Assembly (NCBI GenBank): GCA_963778465.1
Contig: CAVZUK010000003.1
Location: 558,001 to 622,000 of the forward strand
Reading direction: 5' to 3'
Origin: CAVZBW01 sp963778465
Lineage (GTDB): Bacteria > Actinomycetota > Acidimicrobiia > Acidimicrobiales > RAAP-2
DNA: 64,000 nt
Shown: piece after piece, positions 24,651-33,095 of the stretch
How the letters are laid out: every line of letters begins with the position of its first letter
Numbering within the stretch: the stretch's first letter is position 1
The notes under the pieces: model-generated
The model's database searches: none
What the model saw: only the letters and a program-made list of their open reading frames with translations
Told to the model about the DNA's origin: nothing
Made by a program: the position numbers and the translations under genes

Positions 24651-26534
24651 ATGAGCGGCGGGACGTTTCGCAACCCATACGACATCGAAACGCCGGCCGG
24701 CGCCGAGGGTTGGGAGTCGATGTACCCCGACTACCTCCTCTTCAGTGGGGACATGCGGGACCGTGACGAGAACAAGCTCTGGTTCTTCGACCAGATGCAC
24801 AACCCCGAACCGCTGTACCCGTTCGACCTGATGATGCCGGAGAGCTGGCTCGTCTCGCTCAACCAGTACACGACGAGGATCTGGCGCCTGCCCACCGCGC
24901 TCGGGATCGAGCACCGCATCGTGAACGGCTACCTGTACCTCAGCCCCAACGTCATCGACGACCCGGCGATGATCGCCGAGCGCGAGCCGGTCTTTGAGCA
25001 GCGCGCCCGCTATTACTTCGAGAACTGGGACGAGATCTACGACCAGTGGGTCAAGAAGGCCACCGACTGCATCGACCGTCTGAAGACGATGCACTTCGAG
25101 CCCCTCCAGGAGTGCGAGCCCGACGAGACGGTATTCGGCCGGCGAGGCACCTCGACCGCCTTCGACCTGCTTGTGAACTACAGCCGGCTGCTCGAGAACA
25201 TGCACGAGATGGCCTACTACCACTTCGAGATGCTCAATCTCGCCTACGGCGCCTACCTGACCTTCCTCGAGTTCTGCCGCGCCCACTTCCCGGCCATCAC
25301 CGACGACCTCGTGGCGCGGATGGTGGCGGGGATCGACGTGATCCTCTACCGGCCCGACCAGGAGCTGCGCAACCTGGCGGTGCGTGCCGTGGAGCTCGGC
25401 GTGGGGGACGCCATCTCGGCCGCGGAGGATCCAGATGACGTCGTCGCGGCCCTCGGGCGCTCGGGCGAGGGCAAGGAGTGGCTGGCCGAGCTCGAGCGGG
25501 TCAAGGACCCGTGGTTCTACTACTCGACGGGCGCGGGCTACTGCCACGCCAACCGGGCCTGGATCGACGACATGAGGCCACCGTTCGCCGCCCTGCGGGA
25601 CTACGTGGCCCGGGTGCAGGCCGGGGAGAGCCTCGTGCGGCCCCTCGAGCATCTCCGATCGGAGCGTGAGCGCATCGCCCACGGCTACCGGGACCTTCTC
25701 GACGACGACGCGGCGGCCGCCTTCGACAGCCTGCTGGCGCTCTCACGGCAGGTGTTCCCGTTCGTCGAGAACCACAACTTCTACGTCGAGCACTGGCACC
25801 ACTCGCTCTTCTTCAACAAGGTGCGCGAGCTCGGCGGCGTCCTCGTGGCCGGCGGTTTGCTCGACCGCGACGACGACATCTTCTTTCTCCACCGCTACGA
25901 GGTGTACCGCGTGCTCTACGAGATGGAGGCTCGTTGGGCCCTGGGCGTTCCGACGCGCAGCGAGCGCATCTGGCGAGACGAGGTTGCGCGCCGGCGACGG
26001 ATCTACTCGGCGTTGGAGGCCTGGAGCCCCCCGCCCGCCCTCGGCCGCCCGCCGGAGCGCGTGACCGAGCCGATCACCGTCACGCTGTTCGGCATCAATT
26101 CGGAGACGGTGGAGCGCTGGCTCGCCGCAGAGAACGCCGGCGCGGGCATGAGCGAGCTCGAAGGCCTGGCGGCGTCGCCCGGGGTGGCGGAGGGCCCGGC
26201 GCGTGTGGTGCACTCGGTCGCGGAGCTCGAGGACCTGGTCGACGGGGACATCCTCGTGTGCCCGCTCACGGCGCCGAGCTGGTCCATCGTGTTCGCACGG
26301 ATCGCCGCAGCGGTCTCCGACGGCGGCGGCATCATGTCCCATGCGGCCATCGTGTCGCGCGAGTACGAGCTGCCCGCCGTGGTGGCCACGGGCGTGGGCA
26401 CGAAGGTCATCCGCAGCGGCGACTTCTTGAGGGTCGACGGCAACACGGGCAAGGTGACCATCCTCGAGCGTGCGGCCGAGCCGGCCGAGCCGGCCGAGCC
26501 GGCCGAGCCGGACGAGGCGGCGGCGGTCCGATGA
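24651..26534 (+). CDS. PEP-utilizing enzyme, large subunit with phosphohistidine mobile domain
   Basis: 627 residues. The N-terminal 500 residues are helical and of no clear family, rich in Trp/Tyr (MYPDYLLFSGD, HNFYVEHWHHSLFFNKVRELG). The C-terminal 100 residues are the PEP-synthase mobile domain: GLAASPGVAEGPARVV, then GGGIMSHAAIVSREYELPAVV with the phosphate-carrying His at residue 564. Size and split match the 70-kDa subunit of phenylphosphate synthase, whose His is near 569 (recalled). The ATG at 24651 is preceded by GGAGGG 12 bases away; ATG 24591 is an alternative. Its stop overlaps the dikinase start. Predicted to phosphorylate or otherwise activate the ring substrate. Confidence 0.8.
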   Translation: MSGGTFRNPYDIETPAGAEGWESMYPDYLLFSGDMRDRDENKLWFFDQMHNPEPLYPFDLMMPESWLVSLNQYTTRIWRLPTALGIEHRIVNGYLYLSPNVIDDPAMIAEREPVFEQRARYYFENWDEIYDQWVKKATDCIDRLKTMHFEPLQECEPDETVFGRRGTSTAFDLLVNYSRLLENMHEMAYYHFEMLNLAYGAYLTFLEFCRAHFPAITDDLVARMVAGIDVILYRPDQELRNLAVRAVELGVGDAISAAEDPDDVVAALGRSGEGKEWLAELERVKDPWFYYSTGAGYCHANRAWIDDMRPPFAALRDYVARVQAGESLVRPLEHLRSERERIAHGYRDLLDDDAAAAFDSLLALSRQVFPFVENHNFYVEHWHHSLFFNKVRELGGVLVAGGLLDRDDDIFFLHRYEVYRVLYEMEARWALGVPTRSERIWRDEVARRRRIYSALEAWSPPPALGRPPERVTEPITVTLFGINSETVERWLAAENAGAGMSELEGLAASPGVAEGPARVVHSVAELEDLVDGDILVCPLTAPSWSIVFARIAAAVSDGGGIMSHAAIVSREYELPAVVATGVGTKVIRSGDFLRVDGNTGKVTILERAAEPAEPAEPAEPDEAAAVR

Positions 26535-27661
26535 GCCAGGTGCACATCGACTCGGAGCGCAAGTTGTTCGGGCCCTCGCCCTACGTCCGGGCGACCTACG
26601 CATGCGGACCCGACGACGTCGGCGAGGTCGGGGGGAAGGCGGTCGGCCTGGGGTCGCTCCTGCGTGCCGGCCAGACGGTGCCCAGGTCCTTCGTCGTCAC
26701 CTCTTCGGCCTACCGCCGCTACCTGGTCGGTCGCACCGGCTCCGGCGAGCTCGACGGGGAGCTGCGTGGGCTACCCCCCGAGCTGGCCGACGCCGTCGCC
26801 CACGCCTACGGGGTGCTCTGCGACGAACGCGGGGCCTCCCTGCCGGTGGCCGTCCGCTCGAGCGCCACGGTCGAGGACTCCGCCGAGTCGAGCTGTGCCG
26901 GGCAGTTCCGGACCTTCCTCGGGGCGAGGGGCGTCGAGCAGGTCCTGGAGGAGGTCGAGCGCTGCTGGATGTCCGCCCTGGACCCCCACGTCGACTCCTA
27001 CCGCAGCGCGAGGGGTGCCGGCGACGCGGACGACGCGGTGGCGGTGATCGTCCAGGAGCTCGTGGACGCTCGGGTCGCCGGGGTGATGTTCACGCAGCAC
27101 CCCCATACCGGGGACCGATCGCTCCTCGTCATCGAATCCAGCTACGGCCTCGGCGAGGCGGTCGTCGGGGGCGAGGTGACGCCGGACCTCTTCGAGGTGA
27201 ACAAGGTGACCCGGGAGATCCAGCGGCGGTCCCGCGGCTCCAAGGCCGTCGAGCACCGTCTCGATCCCGACGGGAGGACCGTCGAGCGCCGGGACGTCGA
27301 TCCCCGACGGCGTGACGAGTGGTCCCTCGGCGACGACCGGATCGCCGCTCTGGCCTCGATGGCCTCGGATCTCGAGTCCAAGATCGGTCGGGGCCTCGAC
27401 ATGGAGTGGGCCATCGGGACGATCCGCACGGGCGGGACCGCGGCGGACGGCGAGATCTCCGAGCTCTTCGCGCTGCAGGTCCGGCCCATCACCTTCGCCA
27501 CAGGACCCGGAGGAGCGGGCGCTCCGGCGGCCGCGGGTGGCCGCGGCGGTCCTCCGGTTCCCCGAGGGGACGCCATCGGCACGATCCTCGGGCACCTGAG
27601 CGCCGCCCCCTCCTCGGCCGACTCTTCGGCCGACGCCTCCGAGGGCGACGACCGACGATGA
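26531..27661 (+). CDS. PEP synthase/pyruvate-phosphate dikinase ATP-binding subunit
   Basis: 376 residues, the ATP-grasp N-terminal part of PEP synthase as a separate chain. Seen are GEVGGKAVGLGSLLRAGQTVPRSFVV, VAVRSSATVEDSAESSCAGQF, VQELVDARVAGVMFTQHP, SYGLGEAVVGGEVTPDLFEV and LFALQVRPITFA. It would transfer phosphate from ATP to the mobile His of the preceding protein. The size matches the 40-kDa partner in phenylphosphate synthase. A low-complexity Ala/Gly/Ser tail of about 50 residues follows the domain. It overlaps both neighbours by 4 bp. Confidence 0.85.
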   Translation: MSQVHIDSERKLFGPSPYVRATYACGPDDVGEVGGKAVGLGSLLRAGQTVPRSFVVTSSAYRRYLVGRTGSGELDGELRGLPPELADAVAHAYGVLCDERGASLPVAVRSSATVEDSAESSCAGQFRTFLGARGVEQVLEEVERCWMSALDPHVDSYRSARGAGDADDAVAVIVQELVDARVAGVMFTQHPHTGDRSLLVIESSYGLGEAVVGGEVTPDLFEVNKVTREIQRRSRGSKAVEHRLDPDGRTVERRDVDPRRRDEWSLGDDRIAALASMASDLESKIGRGLDMEWAIGTIRTGGTAADGEISELFALQVRPITFATGPGGAGAPAAAGGRGGPPVPRGDAIGTILGHLSAAPSSADSSADASEGDDRR

Positions 27662-29031
27662 GCCCGCGCGGTTCCTCCGGAGGCTCCGGCGGCCGGCAAC
27701 CCTTCGAGCTGTCGGGGTCGGAGTCGCTCGCGGCGGTGGCCACCGGCGAGCGGTCCGTCAGCGAGATCGTCGGCGGGCTGCTCGAGCGGGTGCGCCAACT
27801 CGACGGCGAGATCGGCGCCTTCCGGATCTGTGACGCCGATGCGGTCCAGCGCCTTGCCAAGGACCTGGACGACACCGTCGCCGGGCCCCTCTGGGGCCTG
27901 GCCGTGGGGGTGAAGGACGTCATCGACACCGCGGACCTCCCGACCGGCTACGGATCCCCGCTGTTCGCCGACCACCGGCCGAGCGAGGACGCACGAGCCG
28001 TGGCGACCCTGCGCCGGGCGGGGGCCATGGTGCTCGGCAAGACCGAGTCGACCGAGTTCGCCATGTACCAGCCCACCCGGACGCGCAACCCGGTGGATCC
28101 GGCTCGGACGCCGGGTGGGTCCTCCAGCGGGTCCGCGGCCGCGGTGGCGGCCGGCATGGTGCCCGTCGCGCTCGGCACCCAGACCGCGGGATCCGTCGTG
28201 CGCCCCGCCGCCTACTGCGGGGTCTACGGCTACAAGCCGGCATGGGGCTGGAGCTCGACGGAGGGAATATGGCGGCTGTCCGAACGTCTCGACACGCTCG
28301 GGATGTTCGCGAGGACCGTCGCCGACCTCGAGCTGCTCCACCGAGCGCTCGTCCACGAGAGCCACGGCGGCCCGTCGAGGCCGACCTCACAAAGACGGCC
28401 GACCTCTCTCCCTCGGCGCGCCGCCGTGCTCTCGGCGGGGTCCTGGGGCGACGTGGACCACGACGTCCTCGAGGCCCTCGACCGGGTGGCCGGTCGCCTG
28501 GAGGACGGCGGGTGGCGGGTCTCGGAGCTGGCCATGCCCCACACGTGGCATCGCCTGCCCGAGCACCACCAGATCGTCATGGCGGTCGAGGTGGCCAAGA
28601 ACCTCCACGGGACCCTCGGACCCCGGGTCGAGCTGATCTCGGAGGGCGCCCGGCGCATCGTGGAGCAGGGGGACGCCCTACCGGCGCGCCAGTACCTCGC
28701 CGCGCTCGAGGCCACCGAGGAGGCCCGGAACCACCTGGTGCCCCTGGCGGAGGCCACCGACGTGGTCCTCGCCCCGAGCGCCCTCGGCGTCGCGCCGCTC
28801 GGGCTGGACGCGACCGGCGATCCGGTGATGTGCCGCGCCTGGACGCTGCTCGGGGTGCCGGCGGCCAACGTCCCCTTCCATCGGCGGAGCGACGGCCTCC
28901 CGGTCGGGGTGCAGGCCATCGCCCCGCACTACGACGACCCCGCCTTTCTCGGCGATCTCTCGTCCCTCGAGACCGCCCTCAGTCAGGAGGCCATCGGCCA
29001 GGAGGCCATCAGCCAGGAGGACAGCCCATGA
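27658..29031 (+). CDS. Amidase-signature hydrolase, probable maleamate amidase
   Basis: 457 residues. The Lys-Ser-Ser triad is Lys86 (GVKDVID), Ser155 (GGSSSGSA) and Ser179 (TAGSVVRP); the 69- and 24-residue spacings equal those of malonamidase E2 (62, 131, 155). The family hydrolyses amides to acid and ammonia. In the nicotinate pathway maleamate is hydrolysed by NicF, of another fold; in this operon the amidase fills the same slot, so I infer the role from position. The C-terminus has the repeat SQEAIGQEAISQE. Overlaps both neighbours by 4 bp. Confidence 0.85.
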   Translation: MSPRGSSGGSGGRQPFELSGSESLAAVATGERSVSEIVGGLLERVRQLDGEIGAFRICDADAVQRLAKDLDDTVAGPLWGLAVGVKDVIDTADLPTGYGSPLFADHRPSEDARAVATLRRAGAMVLGKTESTEFAMYQPTRTRNPVDPARTPGGSSSGSAAAVAAGMVPVALGTQTAGSVVRPAAYCGVYGYKPAWGWSSTEGIWRLSERLDTLGMFARTVADLELLHRALVHESHGGPSRPTSQRRPTSLPRRAAVLSAGSWGDVDHDVLEALDRVAGRLEDGGWRVSELAMPHTWHRLPEHHQIVMAVEVAKNLHGTLGPRVELISEGARRIVEQGDALPARQYLAALEATEEARNHLVPLAEATDVVLAPSALGVAPLGLDATGDPVMCRAWTLLGVPAANVPFHRRSDGLPVGVQAIAPHYDDPAFLGDLSSLETALSQEAIGQEAISQEDSP

Positions 29032-30059
29032 ACTACGACTTCGTCAACGTCTGCCGCGAGGAGCTCAGGCTGTGCGGCGTCCACGAGGGCGAGGCGGTGG
29101 CGATCTTGAGCTCGGACGGCCCCGACGAGCTCATGGGACATGCCGCAGCCTTCATGCAGGCAGCCAAGGAGCTCGGGGCGCTCCCCTACCACGTGCGGGT
29201 GCCGGCGCAGCGGGGCAAGAGCGCGGCCACGTGGGACGTCGGGCAGACACCGCTGCAGGGACACGCGCCGGCCATGGCCGCCTTGAAGGAGGCGGACCTC
29301 GTCATCGACCTCGTCTTCATGCTCTTCTCCAAGGAGCAGCTGGAGATCCAGGCCTCGGGCACGCGGATCCTGCTCGCGGTGGAGCCCCCCGACGTCCTGA
29401 CTCGGCTCCTGCCGAGCCCCGAGCTGCGGGAACGCGTCGAGTTCGCCGGTGAGCTGCTGACCTCCGCCGAGAGCCTGCGGGTGCAGCACGAGAACGGCAC
29501 GGACCTCGTGTACCGGCTCGGCCGCTATCCCGTGATCACCGAGTGGGGTTACACCGACGAGCCGGGCCGTTGGGACCACTGGCCGTCGGGATTCCTCTTC
29601 ACCGGCGCCCACGACGACGGCGTCGACGGGATGATGGTGCTCAGCCCCGGCACGATCATCTACCCGTTCAAGTCCTACGTCCGCACGCCCATCACGCTCC
29701 GCGTGGAGGAGGGTCGGATCACCGGCCTGTCGGGAGATCTCGATGCCGAGCTCATGCGGGACTACATGGACCAGTTCCGGGACCCCGACGGCTACGCCAT
29801 CTCGCACATCGGCTGGGGCCTCAACGAGAAGGCCCTCTGGTCCGGTCCGGTGATGGACACAAGGGGCATCGGCCAGGAGGGCCGCTCCTTCTACGGCAAC
29901 GTGCTGTTCGCCACGGGACCCAACCAGGAGCTGGGCGGCACCAACGCGTCGCCGTGCCACCTCGACATCCCGTTGCACGGGTACTCGCTCTCCCTCGACG
30001 ACCGTCCCGTGATCCGTCACGGCGACGTCGTGGTCAAGGAGATGCAGCCGCGCAGCTGA
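29028..30059 (+). CDS. nicX: 2,5-dihydroxypyridine 5,6-dioxygenase (NicX type, M29-like fold)
   Basis: 343 residues, close to the 350 of P. putida NicX. The Fe(II) ligands are His260 (ISHIGWGLN), His311 and Asp313 (CHLDIPLHG), matching His265, His318 and Asp320 of NicX. The fold is that of M29 aminopeptidases, but the double-zinc ligand set of those peptidases is not apparent. The reaction opens the 2,5-dihydroxypyridine ring to N-formylmaleamate. The gene overlaps the amidase by 4 bp, and the NicD-type deformylase follows one gene later, which makes the NicX call much safer than 'leucyl aminopeptidase'. Confidence 0.85.
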   Translation: MNYDFVNVCREELRLCGVHEGEAVAILSSDGPDELMGHAAAFMQAAKELGALPYHVRVPAQRGKSAATWDVGQTPLQGHAPAMAALKEADLVIDLVFMLFSKEQLEIQASGTRILLAVEPPDVLTRLLPSPELRERVEFAGELLTSAESLRVQHENGTDLVYRLGRYPVITEWGYTDEPGRWDHWPSGFLFTGAHDDGVDGMMVLSPGTIIYPFKSYVRTPITLRVEEGRITGLSGDLDAELMRDYMDQFRDPDGYAISHIGWGLNEKALWSGPVMDTRGIGQEGRSFYGNVLFATGPNQELGGTNASPCHLDIPLHGYSLSLDDRPVIRHGDVVVKEMQPRS

Positions 30060-30091
30060 AACGACCGACCGTCTGAGAGCAGGAGGGCCAA

Positions 30092-31591
30092 GTGACGAAT
30101 CTGGAAGCAGGGGCGGCGATCGCTCCTGGCAAAGGCCGGGACCGATTCGGGAACATCGAGACACGCGGGATCGACATGATCCCCGAGGTCGAACGCAGGT
30201 CCAAGCCCCACGAGCTCTTTACCGTGTTCTTCGGGCCGCAGTTCGGCTACGGGAACATGCTCTTCGGTGCCCTGGCCATCGCCTTCGGCCTCGGGTGGTG
30301 GGGAGCCTTCTCCGCCATCACCGTGGGCTCGCTCGTCGGGTCGCTCGTCTTCCTGGCCGTGACGCCGGTCAGCCCCAAGACGGGCACCAACACGCAGGTG
30401 TCGAGCGGTGCGGCCTTCGGCGTGAGGGGACGTCTCCTCGGCTCCGGCATCACCTGGTTCATCGCCATGGGCTTCTTCGTCATCCTCGTCTACACCTCGG
30501 GCGAGGCGATCATCTACACCTTCAATCGTTGGTGGGGCACCTCGACCAGCCTCACCGCGCTGTCGGTGGCGATGATCGCCGTGATCATCGTCACGTGCGT
30601 CTCGGCGGTGCTCGGTCACCGCACCCTCGAGCGCAGCGTCCGGGTCATCACGATCGCCTCGATCATCGTCGGCATCGGCCTCTTCGGCGTCTTCGCCAAC
30701 AAGTTCCACGTGACGAGCGGCGGCAACTACCTCCTCGGCAGCTTCTGGCCGACCTGGTTCCTGTCCGCCACGACCGCGGCGTCCCTCCCGATCTCGTGGG
30801 GTCCCTTCGTCGGCGACTACGGCCGGTACATCCCGGCGACCGCCTCCCCCCGCCGGGTGGGCCTCGCCGGGTTCCTCGGGATCTTCCTCGGCTGCTGGGT
30901 GGCGATGGTGGCGGCCGCCTTCGCGGCCACGGCCTTCACCAAGGACGCGGGCAACTTCGTTCCCGGCATCACCGCGGCGGCCCCGACCTGGTTCCTGCTG
31001 CCGATGCTCCTCGTGCTCGGGCTCGCCTCCAACATCGCGAGCGCCGGCATGTCGCTCTACAACGCGGCGCTCGACATCGGCTCGTGGCCGTTCTTCTACC
31101 GGGTCAAGCGCTGGCAGATCGCGGTGGGCCTGAGCGCCATCGCCTTCGGCCTGACCTACCTCCTGGTGGTGGCCACCAACTTCCTCACCAACCTCGAGGC
31201 GTTCGTGACGATCATGGTGGTGACCGCCACGCCGTGGATGGTGTTCGTCGGGATCCACTACCTCATGAACCGGGGGCAGTACTCGCCCGGCGACCTCCAC
31301 GCCTTTGCCATGCCGGGGGTGAGGGGCCGGTACTGGTACTGGAAGGGCGTCAACGTACGGGCCGTGTTCGCCTGGGGCGTCGGCGTGGCCCTCGGGCTGA
31401 TGTTCTCCACCACCAGCCTGTTCACGGGTCCGCTGGAGAGCTCCGTGCAGGGAGTCGACCTGTCGTGGCTGATGGCCGGCGTCGGCGGCGGCCTCGTCTA
31501 TCTGCTGCTCATGACGGTCTTCGCCGACCGCCGGAGCGAGGTGCCCGACGTGACCGCGGCCACCGCGGAGAAGATGGGCGCCGTCCCGTGA
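30092..31591 (+). CDS. NCS1-family transporter (purine-cytosine permease type)
   Basis: 499 residues with about 12 transmembrane segments. The N-terminus IPEVERRSKPHELFTVFFGPQFGYGNMLFGALAIAFGLGWWGAF and the central PISWGPFVGDYGRYIP are typical of NCS1 symporters for cytosine, purines, hydantoin or related N-heterocycles. A GTG start at 30092 has AGGAGGG upstream. Between nicX and nicD, its most probable cargo is the pyridine substrate of the pathway. Its stop overlaps the nicD start by 4 bp. Confidence 0.9.
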   Translation: MTNLEAGAAIAPGKGRDRFGNIETRGIDMIPEVERRSKPHELFTVFFGPQFGYGNMLFGALAIAFGLGWWGAFSAITVGSLVGSLVFLAVTPVSPKTGTNTQVSSGAAFGVRGRLLGSGITWFIAMGFFVILVYTSGEAIIYTFNRWWGTSTSLTALSVAMIAVIIVTCVSAVLGHRTLERSVRVITIASIIVGIGLFGVFANKFHVTSGGNYLLGSFWPTWFLSATTAASLPISWGPFVGDYGRYIPATASPRRVGLAGFLGIFLGCWVAMVAAAFAATAFTKDAGNFVPGITAAAPTWFLLPMLLVLGLASNIASAGMSLYNAALDIGSWPFFYRVKRWQIAVGLSAIAFGLTYLLVVATNFLTNLEAFVTIMVVTATPWMVFVGIHYLMNRGQYSPGDLHAFAMPGVRGRYWYWKGVNVRAVFAWGVGVALGLMFSTTSLFTGPLESSVQGVDLSWLMAGVGGGLVYLLLMTVFADRRSEVPDVTAATAEKMGAVP

Positions 31592-32436
31592 GCTCGCCGA
31601 CGTCGGTGTACTTCCGCTCCGGCGATCTCCGGATGCACGCCGCGCACCACCGCGGCGCCGGAGGGCTGCCCCTGGTCGTCGTGCCGGGCATCACGACCCC
31701 GGCGGGGGCGTTCGCCTTCGCCGCCGAACGGCTGGCGGCCTTCGCGGGCGACGTCTACGTCCTCGACATGCGCGGTCGCGGCTACTCGGAGCGGTCGCCC
31801 TCGGGCACCCACCGGGCGTCCGACTACGCGCAGGACGTCCTCGCGCTCGTCGAGGACCGTGGGCTCGAGGGCGCGGTGCTGGTCGGCCATTCGCTGGGAG
31901 CCCGGGTGGTGGCGGCCGCCCGGGCGCGCTTCCCGGGCTGCGGATCGGGGGTCGTGGCGATCGACCCGCCGATGTCGGGCCCCGGCCGCCGGCCCTACCC
32001 GATTCCGCTCGACCGCTTCATCGACGGCATCCACGGGGCCCGTTCCGGCCTCGGCGAGCAGCAGGCTCGCGAGCACTACCCGACCTGGACCGACGACCAG
32101 GTGGCCGCCCGTGGGCAATGGCTCGGCTCGTGCGACGAGATCGCCGTCGTCGAGAGCTACTCCTGGTTCCACCTGGAGGACTTCCCCCCGGTCTGGAAGG
32201 AGGTGGAGCCGCCGGCACTCCTCCTCTACGGCGACGAGAGCCCTGTCGTGACGGCGAGCGACGCGGCCGAGCTCGGGGCCGCCAACCCGCGTGCCGCCCT
32301 CGCCTCCGTGGCGCACAGCGGCCACATGATCCCGTGGGACAACCTCGAGGAGACCCTCCAGCAGATCGAGCTGTTCACCACGAAGCTGGTGACCGACACG
32401 ACGCACCCGACGACCAACCGACCAGGGGGTACGTGA
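31588..32436 (+). CDS. nicD: N-formylmaleamate deformylase (NicD type, alpha/beta hydrolase)
   Basis: 282 residues. The triad is Ser102 (GHSLG), Asp126 (AIDPPMSGPGRRPYP) and His246 (SGHMIPWDN); P. putida NicD has Ser101, Asp125 and His245. Besides the triad, VVVPGITTPAGAFAFAAERL, VLDMRGRGYS and DPPMSGPGRRPYP are close matches to NicD as I recall it. It hydrolyses N-formylmaleamate to maleamate and formate, the step after NicX. A GTG start overlaps the NCS1 stop. Substrate assignment is strong because of the operon partners. Confidence 0.88.
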   Translation: MSSPTSVYFRSGDLRMHAAHHRGAGGLPLVVVPGITTPAGAFAFAAERLAAFAGDVYVLDMRGRGYSERSPSGTHRASDYAQDVLALVEDRGLEGAVLVGHSLGARVVAAARARFPGCGSGVVAIDPPMSGPGRRPYPIPLDRFIDGIHGARSGLGEQQAREHYPTWTDDQVAARGQWLGSCDEIAVVESYSWFHLEDFPPVWKEVEPPALLLYGDESPVVTASDAAELGAANPRAALASVAHSGHMIPWDNLEETLQQIELFTTKLVTDTTHPTTNRPGGT

Positions 32437-32437
32437 C

Positions 32438-33040
32438 TTGACCTCGACCATCGAAGAGGCGCCGCGCTTCGCGCTCGAGACCGAAGTCGAACGCCGCGCC
32501 GTGGCGTGGATTGCGCCCTACAGCCAGGCCTGGCACCTCGAGCGAGCACGGGACTGGCTGGTGTACCTCGACGGGGACTCGACCCTCGAGATGCGGCTCG
32601 CCGTCGTCACGCACGACATCGAGAGGATGTTCCCCGGCGGACCGCGCTTCGACAAGCGCCACGGTCGGTGGGACGACCCCGACTACCTCTACGCGCACGC
32701 CTCTCGGTCTGCCGAGGTGGTCGGCGTGTGGATCCACGGCGAGGGCCTGGCCGACGGCCTCTCGGTGAGCGAGGTCCGTCGCCTCATCACCCTGCACGAG
32801 TTCGGGGGCATCGACGGAGCCGACCTGGTGCAGGCGGCCGACTCGCTGTCGTTCCTCGAGACCCTCCAAGACGTCGTGTGCAGCTGGGTACGCAAGGGCG
32901 AGTGCGACGTGGCCCAGGCGCGGGCCAAGCATCAGTACATGGCCGACCGGATCCGGATCGCCGAGGCCAAGCGGCTTTCCGAGCCGCTCCTCGAGAGCGC
33001 GCTCTCGTCCCTGGACGATCTCGCGCTGCTCGAGGCGTGA
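32438..33040 (+). CDS. HD-like protein of unknown function
   Basis: 200 residues from a TTG 1 bp after the nicD stop. It has a His-Asp pair in VVTHDIERMF and further His residues in HGRWDDPDYLYAHASRSAEVV and LITLHEFGG, then AADSLSFLE, the order expected for an HD/phosphohydrolase fold. HD proteins are metal-dependent phosphohydrolases or, rarely, oxygenases. In an operon with a phosphotransfer pair, a phosphatase that releases phosphate from an activated intermediate is one idea. It is the last pathway gene before a 55-bp gap. Confidence 0.6.
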   Translation: MTSTIEEAPRFALETEVERRAVAWIAPYSQAWHLERARDWLVYLDGDSTLEMRLAVVTHDIERMFPGGPRFDKRHGRWDDPDYLYAHASRSAEVVGVWIHGEGLADGLSVSEVRRLITLHEFGGIDGADLVQAADSLSFLETLQDVVCSWVRKGECDVAQARAKHQYMADRIRIAEAKRLSEPLLESALSSLDDLALLEA

Positions 33041-33095
33041 CATGAGACCTATGACCTCGACGCACTACATGGCAACCAGCCGGGGAGGATGAGCA

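Noticed and set aside
29028..30059. Leucyl aminopeptidase (M29)
   Set aside because: The fold is shared, but the His/His/Asp iron ligands match NicX and the NicD gene is in the same operon.
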